Source of the DNA: Maledivibacter halophilus
GTDB taxonomy: Bacteria > Bacillota > Clostridia > Peptostreptococcales > Caminicellaceae
Assembly (NCBI RefSeq): GCF_900167445.1
Contig: NZ_FUZT01000006.1
Span: 62,001 to 126,000 of the forward strand
Length of the DNA stretch: 64,000 nucleotides
Direction: 5' to 3'
The position numbers and the translations under genes were made by a program. Positions 43,366 through 51,364 of the stretch are shown here, in pieces. The notes beneath the pieces are model-generated. The model was not told where the DNA came from, did no database searches, and saw nothing but the letters and a program-made list of their open reading frames with translations. Each line of letters begins with the position of its first letter. The first letter of the stretch is position 1.

Positions 43366-43539
43366 TATTAATAATCAATACTAATACTATATTACTTATC
43401 TAACATGTTATAATCATAAATGTCAATTCTATAGTAATTTATCTTACTAACAATTTAAGGTTTAAGCTATTAAAAAATATCTTTTTAAATATAGGATATA
43501 ATCTTCTTTTCTTAAATTTGTTTTAAAAACAAAGCTTTA

Positions 43540-43580
43540 TAACCTCCAGAGTCATACAATATATTATGCAATTTGCTTAC
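43540..43580. repeat. Family A repeat, right-half fragment
   Basis: CATACAATATATTATGCAATTTGC matches the internal and right sites of family A; the left arm is missing. It lies about ten bases before the methyltransferase ribosome site. Confidence 0.5.
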
Positions 43581-43600
43581 ATAAAGGAGAATATATATAA

Positions 43601-44413
43601 ATGGATAAAAATTATTTTATAAAAAAATTAGAGGAAAGAAAGATTGATTTACAAGAATCAAAGGCTCGATGGGACAAAAGGGCCGAGGAATTTTATTCCT
43701 ATTCAAAGGACATAAAGGAAAAAGAAGATAATACAATTAAATTCTTAAAGCAATTTATGGACCTTAACGGAAAATCAGTTTTAGATGTTGGATTTGGTGC
43801 TGGTAAATATCTGGTGCTTCTATGGAATCAAGGAGCAAAATTAAAGGGGGTTGAATTATCCCATAAAATGATGGAATATGCTAAGAGCAATTGTATAGAA
43901 AATGGTATTGATATGGGAAAAATTGAACTCTTTAATATTCCTTGGGAAGAAATTGATATCGATGAATTAAATTGGAGAAATAAATTTGATTTGGTTTTTG
44001 CATCCATGAGTCCTGTCTTAGATTCCTATGAATCTATTCAAAAGCTTATTTCAGCATCAAGGAAAAGTGTATTTTGTTCTACCCATATTAATATGAAGGA
44101 AGATTTATTAGCTGAGCTTTATAGGGAAATCCACGGAAAAGAATATGAGTTTAGTAGGGATAAATTTTGGTATATCTATAATATTCTTTATTTAGAAGGA
44201 TTTTATCCAAGTGTTAAGATAATGAATAAAAAGAAAAGGATGGAGCTGACAATTGATGAAGCTCTATATAGATATGTTAACAGGATTTTTCCTCAAAATC
44301 CAAGTAAAGAAGAATTGTCTATCTTAAGAAAATCCATTGAAAAACGTGGAGTAGGGGGTAAGGTTTCCATTAATATGGAAAGAAAAAATGCATTAATATA
44401 TTTTGAGAAATAA
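43601..44413 (+). CDS. Class I SAM-dependent methyltransferase
   Basis: 270 residues. The SAM motif I is SVLDVGFGAGKYLVLLW (about 57-73), an acidic motif II follows, and LVFASMSPVLDS resembles motif IV. Substrate is not readable. It converges on the broken araC gene and lies next to an iron-type ECF transporter, so a metallophore or tetrapyrrole substrate is possible; this is neighbourhood inference only. AAAGGAG precedes ATG 43601. Confidence 0.8.
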   Translation: MDKNYFIKKLEERKIDLQESKARWDKRAEEFYSYSKDIKEKEDNTIKFLKQFMDLNGKSVLDVGFGAGKYLVLLWNQGAKLKGVELSHKMMEYAKSNCIENGIDMGKIELFNIPWEEIDIDELNWRNKFDLVFASMSPVLDSYESIQKLISASRKSVFCSTHINMKEDLLAELYREIHGKEYEFSRDKFWYIYNILYLEGFYPSVKIMNKKKRMELTIDEALYRYVNRIFPQNPSKEELSILRKSIEKRGVGGKVSINMERKNALIYFEK

Positions 44414-44415
44414 TA

Positions 44416-44444
44416 GGGAGAAGGCTTATTTGTCTTCTCCTTTA
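44416..44444. terminator. Bidirectional terminator between methyltransferase and araC remnant
   Basis: GGAGAAG (44417-44423) pairs with CTTCTCC (44434-44440), T-rich beyond; it lies between two convergent genes. Confidence 0.6.
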
Positions 44445-44474
44445 TTCACCTTTGAATATAGAAATATATACTCA

Positions 44475-45460
44475 TTATTTTGGTAATGTATTAAATTTTA
44501 GACTGTTTCTGTATTCACTAGGGGTCATACCGTAGATTTTTTTAAAGGTCTTAGAAAATTTACTTGAGCTTTTATACCCCACAGACTGTGCAATATTATA
44601 AATATTTAATTCATTTTCTGATAATAGGAAAATAGCTTTTTTCATTCTAACATTTCTTAAATAATTGTAAATAGTTGTACCGAAATTAATTTTAAAGGAT
44701 TTTTTTAATTTAGTAGCTCCCATATTTGAAATACTGCAAAGTTTTTCCATGGTAGGGGGATTTAAAAAATTTATATCCAGCTCTTTTTTAACAAGCTGAA
44801 GGTATTTAATGTCGTCAGAAAGAAGGGCCTTTTCTTCTTGCCTTTGTTTTTGATTTCCATTTTTATGATTATCTATAATAAGTGCAAGAATTTCTCCAAT
44901 CTTACTTTCATAATACATGGAGTTTTTTTTATTTGATTTAAGACTGTGCTGTAATTGCAAAAATATAAGAGTTAATTCATGAGTATTATAATTTTCATTT
45001 TTCCAATCAAAAGCCTGGGACTGATGAAAGTTTACCTTAGGAAACTTAGTTTTCATGTAGTTTTTAAGGTATTTATCAAAAAGAATTATACTAATATATT
45101 TAATTGGTGTATTTGCCTTATAGTATACTTTTCCTGGTTTTTTTCTATTTAAATAAATATTAATTCCAGTTTTAATTTTATGAGTTTTTTTCCCTCTTCT
45201 ATATTCAGTACATTTCCCGATTGGAAATAATATATTTCCATAAACATTTCCTCAATATGATAAAATCTTTCAGAGGGTTTATATAATATATAATCTCCTA
45301 AAGCAATAAAAAAGCCCTGGCTGTAGTGGAGCTGATAAATATAGCCCTTTCCCCTTTCTGGAGGCAGCTCATAATAATTTTCCCTTGCAATTAGGCTGTT
45401 TTTAAAGCCAAGCTGGGATGCAATTAAGCCACTACCTTCAATATATTCATTAGTAGGCAT
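44475..45460 (-). pseudogene. AraC-family regulator interrupted by a frameshift
   Basis: Two minus-strand frames join into one about 328-residue AraC protein. The N-terminal sensor part starts at ATG 45460 (MPTNEYIEG, after AAGGAAAG). The C-terminal part ends with the double helix-turn-helix (KLKKSFKINFG and YNIAQSVGYKSSSKFSKTFKK). At about 45187-45193 a run of seven A (on the coding strand after GAGGG) puts the frame out by one; eight would restore it, and translation then continues THKIKTGINIYLNRKKPG without gaps. PchR-like AraC proteins sense siderophores or haem. This may be a true loss, a slippage site or a sequencing error. It is divergent from the ECF operon it probably controlled. Confidence 0.8.
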
Positions 45461-45609
45461 TTTAATCTTTCCTTTCTTATAATTTAAGTTCCAAAAAGAC
45501 ATATTTTTTGCCCAACAGGACGCAAAAGTTAATTTAAAGATCTATGTAAATTGTTGATGTAGCCATTATAGAGCATATTTAAGATTAAGATATTACTTCT
45601 CGCAGACAG

Positions 45610-45656
45610 TTGACAATGATAATTAATATCATATAGAATGATTATAGTTTATCATT
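45610..45656 (+). promoter_or_regulatory. ECF operon promoter with two Fur-box-like operators
   Basis: TTGACA (45610-45615), 18-base spacer, TAGAAT (45634-45639). TGATAATTAATATCA (45617-45631) differs from the 7-1-7 Fur box TGATAATNATTATCA at about one position and fills the spacer. AATGATTATAGTTTATCATT (45637-45656) is a second similar palindrome over the -10 and start site. This predicts iron repression. Confidence 0.7.
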
Positions 45657-45706
45657 GATTTAGAAAAATATCAAATTATTATAGGGATTAAGAAAGGAGA
45701 AATAAT

Positions 45707-46303
45707 ATGTTATCAGAAAAAAGATCATTAAATTCCAAGGATTTAATAACTACTGGGATATTTTCTGCTATATTTTTTATAGTAACAATGGTATCGGGTA
45801 TGTTTGTTGCCCCTAATCCTGTTACTACATTTTTATTACCTGTGGTTGTTGCATTTTTTACAGGGACTGTGTATATGCTCCTTCTCGCAAAGGTTCCAAA
45901 AAGAGGACCTACCATTATATTAGGTGTAATCATGGGAATTTTGATTTTTGTAACGGGGATGTTTTGGCTTTGGTCAGTGGCTTATATTGTTTTAGGAATT
46001 ATTGCCGGTGAAATTGCAGCTATAGGAAAGTATAAAAGCCTTAAAATGAATATGATGAGCTTTGTTATATTTTCCCTCAATCCTATAGCCTCCTATGCTA
46101 TGGTTTGGATTAATAAAGAAGCATATATTGATTATTTAGTTTCAAAGGGAACAGAAACTGCTTATATGGAAACTATGCTTCAAACTGCCCAGGATTGGGT
46201 TTTACCTGCTATGATTATAGGGACTATTTTTTCAGCTTTACTAGGGGGATTTGTTGGAAAGAAACTATTAAAGAAACATTTTGAAAGAGCAGGTATTGTT
46301 TAA
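45707..46303 (+). CDS. ECF transporter S component, MptD/Trep_Strep family
   Basis: 198 residues with five to six hydrophobic segments, opening KDLITTGIFSAIFFIVTMV, typical of the Trep_Strep (MptD-like) S components that bind the substrate. The C-terminal GGFVGKKLLKKHFERAGI also fits. It abuts the T component with no gap. Substrates of this group are not firmly known; the Fur-type operators upstream point to iron, haem or a metallophore. AAAGGAG precedes the ATG. Confidence 0.87.
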   Translation: MLSEKRSLNSKDLITTGIFSAIFFIVTMVSGMFVAPNPVTTFLLPVVVAFFTGTVYMLLLAKVPKRGPTIILGVIMGILIFVTGMFWLWSVAYIVLGIIAGEIAAIGKYKSLKMNMMSFVIFSLNPIASYAMVWINKEAYIDYLVSKGTETAYMETMLQTAQDWVLPAMIIGTIFSALLGGFVGKKLLKKHFERAGIV

Positions 46304-47029
46304 ATGAGCTTATCTATGGTATATGAAGAAAGAAAAAGAGAAGGATTTATTAATCTAGACCCTAGAACAAAGCTTTTTATTCTCTTGGCAGGTAATATAG
46401 GAGTTCTTATTGCTCCAAGCCTTATTTATGAGCTTTTTCTTGCTGCCATCATTGTAGCTTTTGGTATTTTTCATGGGCAATATAAATATTCTATTAAAAT
46501 TAGTGGAATATATTTATTCCTTGTGGCAGTACAAATATTGGGGCCGTTGTTTTTAGATGGCATTTTAAGACTTATAATAGTGACCTTTGCCGTATTTGTC
46601 AGAAAAATTTTTCCCTGTGCCATGCTTGGGGGGATTATTATTTTAACAACAAGGGTTAATGAATTTATGGCAGCTATGAATAAATTACATATGCCAAAGA
46701 AGATTGTAATTCCTCTGGCGGTAACCCTTAGATATTTTCCAATGGCAGGAGAAGAGTGGAATCATATTAAAGATGCCATGAATATCAGGGGAATATCCTC
46801 ATCCTTTTTAGGTTTTTTAGTACATCCAATAATGACTATAGAATATATTTATGTACCAATGATGATTTCTGCCTCAAAAATTGCCGATGAGCTTTCTGCT
46901 GCGGCTATTACAAGGGGGATAGATAATCCAAGACCTCGAACATGTATGCAAAGAATAAGCTTTGGCTTTGCAGATTTACTATGGGCCCTTATTTTTTTAA
47001 CCCTGCTAATAGCTGGATTTTTTATATAA
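46304..47029 (+). CDS. ECF transporter T component (CbiQ-like)
   Basis: 241 residues, with DPRTKLFILLAGNI near the N-terminus, several membrane helices, and the two coupling-helix ARG/SRG-like motifs as NIRGIS and TRGIDNPRPRT. It transmits ATPase motion to the S component. ATG 46304 directly follows the S component stop, so translation is coupled; the ATPase gene starts 12 bases later. Confidence 0.9.
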   Translation: MSLSMVYEERKREGFINLDPRTKLFILLAGNIGVLIAPSLIYELFLAAIIVAFGIFHGQYKYSIKISGIYLFLVAVQILGPLFLDGILRLIIVTFAVFVRKIFPCAMLGGIIILTTRVNEFMAAMNKLHMPKKIVIPLAVTLRYFPMAGEEWNHIKDAMNIRGISSSFLGFLVHPIMTIEYIYVPMMISASKIADELSAAAITRGIDNPRPRTCMQRISFGFADLLWALIFLTLLIAGFFI

Positions 47030-47041
47030 AGAGGTGATTTT

Positions 47042-48508
47042 TTGATTGACATTAAGGAAGTTACTTATATCTATAACAGTAGTGGAAATGAAGGAATTAA
47101 AGATATAAATTTAAAAATAAATAAAGGTGAATTTGTTTTATTATGTGGTAAAAGCGGATGTGGGAAAACAACCCTTACTAGACTTATAAATGGCTTAATT
47201 CCTCACTTTTATAAAGGGGAATTAAAGGGAGATGTCACGATAGGAGATATGGATATATTAGATACTCCTATGTATAAAATTGCAGAAAAAGTAGGTTCTG
47301 TATTTCAAAATCCCCGTTCCCAATTTTTCAATGTAGATACCAATAGTGAAATAGCCTTTGGAGTTGAAAATTTGGCTTATCCTCCCCATGAAGTTATTAA
47401 TCGTGTTAACAAAACAATTTATGATTTAAAAATTCAAAATCTTATGGGGAAAAGTATTTTTAAATTATCTGGTGGAGAGAAGCAGAAAGTGGCCTTTGCT
47501 TCGGTATATGCTTTGTCACCCGATGTATATGTCCTCGACGAGCCCTCGTCTAATTTAGATGCTTATGCTATTGATGAACTGCGATCAATCTTATTTCTAT
47601 TAAAGAAACAGGGAAAAACACTTGTAATAGCTGAACATAGGCTTTATTATCTTAAGGATATTGTTGATAGGATAATTTATATGGAAAAAGGGAGAATTTC
47701 TAAGGCATATAGAATGAATGAATTTCTAAAAATCAGCAGAGAAGAAAAGGTTAAAAAGGGACTTAGAACAATGGACCTTAAAAATGTTAAAGTAGGAAAT
47801 AAGGAACTTATAAATGAAAAACCCATTTTTGAAATTAAAAATTTATCCTTAAAGTATGGTAAAAAAACTATTAGAAAGAATATAAATATTAATGCAGCTC
47901 CTGGTGATATTATTGGAATTATAGGCAATAACGGAGCTGGTAAATCAACCCTTTCAAAGACAATTTGTGGATTACATAAAGATTATTACGGTACATTTTT
48001 ATGGAATGGGAGAAAAATAAGTTCAAAGGAAAGACTAAAGCTTTCTTATATGGTTATGCAGGATGTAAATTATCAGCTCTTTGCAGAAACTGTAGAAGAA
48101 GAGTGCTTTTTGGGATGTAAAAATCCAAATAAGGAGAGGATAGAAGATACTTTAAAAGAACTTTCCCTTTATGAATGCCGTAAACGTCATCCCATGTCCT
48201 TGTCAGGGGGACAGAAGCAGCGAACTGCTGTTGCTGTTAGCATGCTGTGCAGTAAGAAAATAATTATATTTGATGAGCCTACAAGTGGACTTGATTTAGA
48301 TGGTATGCTTAGGGTTGGGAAACTCATTAAAGAATTATCAAGAAGGCAAAAGATTATATTTGTTGTGACCCATGATTATGAATTCATAATGAAGATCTGC
48401 AATAGGACTTTGTATTTTAATGATAATAGAAAAGGAGAAAACTTTGAAATTATAGAAAAACCACTTGAAGAGCTTAAGGAAATTTTTATAGGTGAGAAAA
48501 CTATATAG
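47042..48508 (+). CDS. ECF transporter ATPase with two ABC domains
   Basis: 488 residues holding two complete ABC domains: GKSGCGKTTL, LSGGEKQKVA and VYVLDEPSSNLD in the first (about 1-235), GNNGAGKSTLSK, LSGGQKQRTA and IIIFDEPTSGLD in the second (about 265-480). This fused EcfA-EcfA' type serves one dedicated transporter. TTG 47042 follows GAGGTG. Its TAG stop lies inside the left arm of a family B repeat, so the last codons may come from the insertion. Confidence 0.92.
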   Translation: MIDIKEVTYIYNSSGNEGIKDINLKINKGEFVLLCGKSGCGKTTLTRLINGLIPHFYKGELKGDVTIGDMDILDTPMYKIAEKVGSVFQNPRSQFFNVDTNSEIAFGVENLAYPPHEVINRVNKTIYDLKIQNLMGKSIFKLSGGEKQKVAFASVYALSPDVYVLDEPSSNLDAYAIDELRSILFLLKKQGKTLVIAEHRLYYLKDIVDRIIYMEKGRISKAYRMNEFLKISREEKVKKGLRTMDLKNVKVGNKELINEKPIFEIKNLSLKYGKKTIRKNININAAPGDIIGIIGNNGAGKSTLSKTICGLHKDYYGTFLWNGRKISSKERLKLSYMVMQDVNYQLFAETVEEECFLGCKNPNKERIEDTLKELSLYECRKRHPMSLSGGQKQRTAVAVSMLCSKKIIIFDEPTSGLDLDGMLRVGKLIKELSRRQKIIFVVTHDYEFIMKICNRTLYFNDNRKGENFEIIEKPLEELKEIFIGEKTI

Positions 48509-48609
48509 ATATTCCAGTAAAACAGTTAATTTATATATTTCAAAAATCCTTAAAAGAACTGGATATTTTGATATGCATAAATTAAGTTTTACTATTGGAA
48601 ATCTATATA
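48502..48609. repeat. Family B palindromic repeat, copy 4
   Basis: A 108-bp near-palindrome. TATATAGATATTCCAGTAAAA faces TTTTACTATTGGAAATCTATATA, and the inner TTTCAAAAATCC faces GGATATTTTGATA. It overlaps the last seven bases of the ECF ATPase gene including its stop codon. Confidence 0.88.
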
Positions 48610-48650
48610 ATTGAAATTTAAGGATAGAGTAAATTAGCTGTGAATAGGAT

Positions 48651-48706
48651 AAAAAAATACCTATTATATGATTTGTCTAGAATTTTATATAATAGGTATT
48701 TTTTTA
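48651..48706. terminator. Terminator between ECF and GntR operons
   Basis: AAAAAAATACCTATTATATGA pairs with TATATAATAGGTATTTTTTT; poly-A on one side and poly-T on the other suit termination in both directions. Confidence 0.8.
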
Positions 48707-48714
48707 TATTTAAG

Positions 48715-48771
48715 TTGACAATATAGAAAAGTGTGTATATACTGTATATGTATTATATATACAGTATATAC
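48715..48771 (+). promoter_or_regulatory. gntR promoter with overlapping palindromic operator
   Basis: TTGACA (48715-48720), 17-base spacer, TATACT (48738-48743). GTATATACTGTATAT (48735-48749) and ATATACAGTATATAC (48757-48771) are perfect 15-bp inverted arms around seven bases, covering the -10 and start. This is a likely YtrA-type GntR autoregulation site. Confidence 0.8.
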
Positions 48772-48828
48772 GATATACATGGTTTTAAATTAGCCTAACT
48801 TAAAATTGTTCCAAGAGGAGAGAGCAAT

Positions 48829-49203
48829 ATGAATATTATTATCTCTAATTCAAGTAAAGACCCTATATATTTGCAGATAATCAATCAAATAAAAAGCGAA
48901 ATAATTAATGGAAATTTAAATGAAGGTCAGATGCTCCCTTCTATCAGAGGCCTTGCAAGGGAACTGCAAATAAGTGTTATTACAACCAAGAGGGCCTATG
49001 AAGAGCTGGAACGGGAGGGTTTTGTTAACACCGTTTCGGGAAAGGGAACCTATGTAGCCAGTCAAAATAAGGAATTATTAAGGGAAAAAAGAATGAGAAT
49101 AATAGAAGACAAGCTTTTAGAAGCAGTTGAGGAAAGTAAAGCCCTAGGCTTAAGCCTGGAGGAGCTTCAAAGGATACTTGAGATACTTTTTAAGGAGGAG
49201 TAA
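48829..49203 (+). CDS. GntR family regulator, YtrA subfamily
   Basis: 124 residues: a GntR winged helix (about 8-75, QIINQIKSEIINGNLNEGQMLPSIRGLAREL and TKRAYEELEREGFVNT) and a short helical tail in place of a ligand domain, the YtrA plan. Such genes lead ABC transporter operons and repress them. The palindrome at the promoter is the likely target. GAGGAG precedes ATG 48829; the ABC gene begins two bases after its stop. Confidence 0.92.
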   Translation: MNIIISNSSKDPIYLQIINQIKSEIINGNLNEGQMLPSIRGLARELQISVITTKRAYEELEREGFVNTVSGKGTYVASQNKELLREKRMRIIEDKLLEAVEESKALGLSLEELQRILEILFKEE

Positions 49204-49205
49204 AG

Positions 49206-50075
49206 ATGGAAAGCATTTTAGAAATAAAGAATCTTACAAAGAAATATGATGATTTTAAATTGAATAATATATCATTTAAATTAGATAGAGGCTATATTAT
49301 GGGATTTATAGGACCAAATGGGGCTGGAAAAAGTACAACTATAAAATTAATAATGAACCTTTTAAAAAGAGATAGTGGAGAAATAAAGGTATTTGGATTA
49401 GATAATATAAAGCATGAAAAAGAAATTAAGCAAAGAATAGGTTTTATATATGATAGGAATTACTTTTATGATGAAATAACATTAAAAAATATGAAAAAAA
49501 TCATTTCTAACTTTTACACTAATTGGAATGATAATCAGTTTTATAAATATATGGAGATTTTTAATCTAAAGGAAAATAAAAAAATCAAAGAATTGTCTAA
49601 GGGAATGCAGATGAAATTTAGTTTAGCCCTTGCTTTATCCCATGATGCTGAGCTTATTATGATGGATGAGCCTACATCAGGAATTGACCCGATTTTTAGA
49701 AATGAGATACTGGACATTTTAATGGAATTTATTCAGGATGAGAAGAAGTCAATATTCTTTTCAACCCATATAACAACTGATTTAGAAAAGATAGCAGATT
49801 ATATAACATTTATTAACGATGGAAGCTTGGTGTTTTCAAAACCAAAGGATGAAATTTTAGATAGTTATCGTATAGTAAAAGGAGGAAGGGATCTTTTAAC
49901 TGAAGAATTAAAGAAAAAATTTATAGGAATAAAAAATAGTGATTATGGATTTGAAGGCTTAGTATCAAGAATAGATGATATTGAAGATGAATATAGGGAG
50001 AAGGTTTTAATAGAAAGACCTACTCTTGATGATATTATGCTTTATACCGTTAGAAGGGGTGAAAAAAATGCATAA
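49206..50075 (+). CDS. ABC transporter ATP-binding protein
   Basis: 289 residues with one ABC domain: Walker A GPNGAGKSTT, signature LSKGMQMKFS (in place of LSGGQ), Walker B LIMMDEPTSGID, and H-loop STHIT. The C-terminal about 80 residues are an accessory tail common in YtrB-like exporters. It pairs with the following membrane gene, whose start overlaps by eight bases. Cargo is unknown; YtrA-type systems respond to wall-active compounds in Bacillus, which is a family-level hint only. Confidence 0.9.
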   Translation: MESILEIKNLTKKYDDFKLNNISFKLDRGYIMGFIGPNGAGKSTTIKLIMNLLKRDSGEIKVFGLDNIKHEKEIKQRIGFIYDRNYFYDEITLKNMKKIISNFYTNWNDNQFYKYMEIFNLKENKKIKELSKGMQMKFSLALALSHDAELIMMDEPTSGIDPIFRNEILDILMEFIQDEKKSIFFSTHITTDLEKIADYITFINDGSLVFSKPKDEILDSYRIVKGGRDLLTEELKKKFIGIKNSDYGFEGLVSRIDDIEDEYREKVLIERPTLDDIMLYTVRRGEKNA

Positions 50076-50733
50076 TTTATTAGTAAAGGATTTTTATATT
50101 ATAAAAAAATATTTGTGGATTCCATTATTTTATAGTTTTGTTGTTTTTGTATTATCTAAAAATATAGGTGAGTTAGCAGTAGTTTATTCTATAGGAACTG
50201 TTATGATAGCCCATACCTTAATGATGTATGCAACTTCCTACGATGATAAGAATAATAGTGAAGTTGTTTTAAACAGTCTCCCAATTTCAAGATTTAAAAT
50301 TGTTCTTTATAGATATATTTCTGTATTTCTATTTACTTTATTAGGATTAGCTAGCATGATTTTAGCTGGTTTTGTATTAGACAGTCTTAATCTTTTAAAT
50401 ATAAGCATAGAATTAAAAATAGGTAGTGTAATTGGATCCTTAATAGGAATTTCTTTAATTTCCTTTTCATATTTACCTACTTATTTTAAATTTGGCTATG
50501 TTAAAGCCAAAATATTTAATTTTATAGTTTTTATTATGGTTTTTGTTGGACCTGTGTTTTTGAAAAATATTTTAGATTATGGAGGAAAAAATGAAGGGCT
50601 AGATAAGCTTATCATATTTTTAAATTCTCAAAATGAATTTTTATTAAGTTTATTTTTTATAGGAATTATAATTGGAGCTGGACTCGTATCCTTTACAATT
50701 TCTATGGTAATTTATAATAAAAGAGAATTTTAA
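50068..50733 (+). CDS. ABC-2 type transporter permease
   Basis: 221 residues with six hydrophobic segments of the ABC-2 type (MHNLLVKDFYIIKKYLW opening, then YATSYDDKNNSEVVLNSLPISRFKI between helices, a typical loop). ATG 50068 follows GAAGGGGTG; the frame from 50026 lies inside the ATPase gene. Last gene of the GntR-led operon; a very long hairpin follows. Confidence 0.88.
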   Translation: MHNLLVKDFYIIKKYLWIPLFYSFVVFVLSKNIGELAVVYSIGTVMIAHTLMMYATSYDDKNNSEVVLNSLPISRFKIVLYRYISVFLFTLLGLASMILAGFVLDSLNLLNISIELKIGSVIGSLIGISLISFSYLPTYFKFGYVKAKIFNFIVFIMVFVGPVFLKNILDYGGKNEGLDKLIIFLNSQNEFLLSLFFIGIIIGAGLVSFTISMVIYNKREF

Positions 50734-50762
50734 ATAAAATCTTTTACTATAAGTTTAAAAGT

Positions 50763-50824
50763 AATATAGCTCCCCTTAGATTAGACAGATAAAATAATCT
50801 GTCTAATCTAAGGGGAGCTATATT
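50763..50824. terminator. Perfect 28-bp hairpin terminator
   Basis: Arms 50763-50790 and 50797-50824 are perfect inverted repeats (GC-containing core TAGCTCCCCTTAGATTAG) around the loop AAAATA; TTTATTTAATTTT follows. It is far longer than the other terminators here. Confidence 0.85.
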
Positions 50825-50932
50825 TATTTAATTTTGATTCACTATATAATATATTATTTTTGTAATAGTACATCCTGTATTTAAGTATTTATATATTAGA
50901 ATATTTAGTTTTAAAAATATGGGGTGAATAAA

Positions 50933-51346
50933 TTGAAGAATGAAAGAGAAATCAATTTTAAAATAAATAAAACAAAGGAAAATATAAATTATTTTAAAAA
51001 GATGATTAGATTTACTATACATCCCTATCAAAAACAATATTACAATCAATTACTTATCCAGGAAATGAGAAGATTAACTCAATTAATGACTAATTTAAAT
51101 AATACAAATACAAGGGAAGTAAGGAAATTCACAATGGAAGAATTAAAAGAAAATAATGGATCCGGTGGTAAGCCAGCCTATATAGCTGTCAATGGCATAG
51201 TTTACGATGTAAGCAGTGAAGCGACTTGGGGTGGCGGTACTCACTTTGGAATATATGCAGGAACCGATGCGACAAAGGAGTTTGCCAGATGTCATGGAGG
51301 AAGTGAAATATTAAAAAAACTACCTAAGATCGGGATTTTGAAGTGA
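50933..51346 (+). CDS. Cytochrome b5-like haem-binding protein
   Basis: 137 residues: a charged helical N-terminal half (about 1-60) without membrane segment, then a cytochrome b5-like haem domain (FTMEELKENNGSGGKPAY, IAVNGIVYDVS, then THFGIYAG and ARCHGG supplying candidate His ligands). TTG 50933 follows GGGGTGA by five bases, better placed than GTG 50924. It starts the hydrogenase operon, 18 bases before the small subunit, and could pass electrons for it. No signal peptide is seen, so cytoplasmic. Confidence 0.82.
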   Translation: MKNEREINFKINKTKENINYFKKMIRFTIHPYQKQYYNQLLIQEMRRLTQLMTNLNNTNTREVRKFTMEELKENNGSGGKPAYIAVNGIVYDVSSEATWGGGTHFGIYAGTDATKEFARCHGGSEILKKLPKIGILK

Positions 51347-51364
51347 AATGGGGGGGGATATATA

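Noticed and set aside
1606-43580. Family A repeats as a CRISPR array
   Set aside because: Copies are kilobases apart in both orientations without regular spacers or cas genes.
44475-45502. Two separate genes (117 aa and 193 aa) on the minus strand
   Set aside because: A one-base frame correction in the A run joins them into a normal-length AraC protein with continuous sequence.
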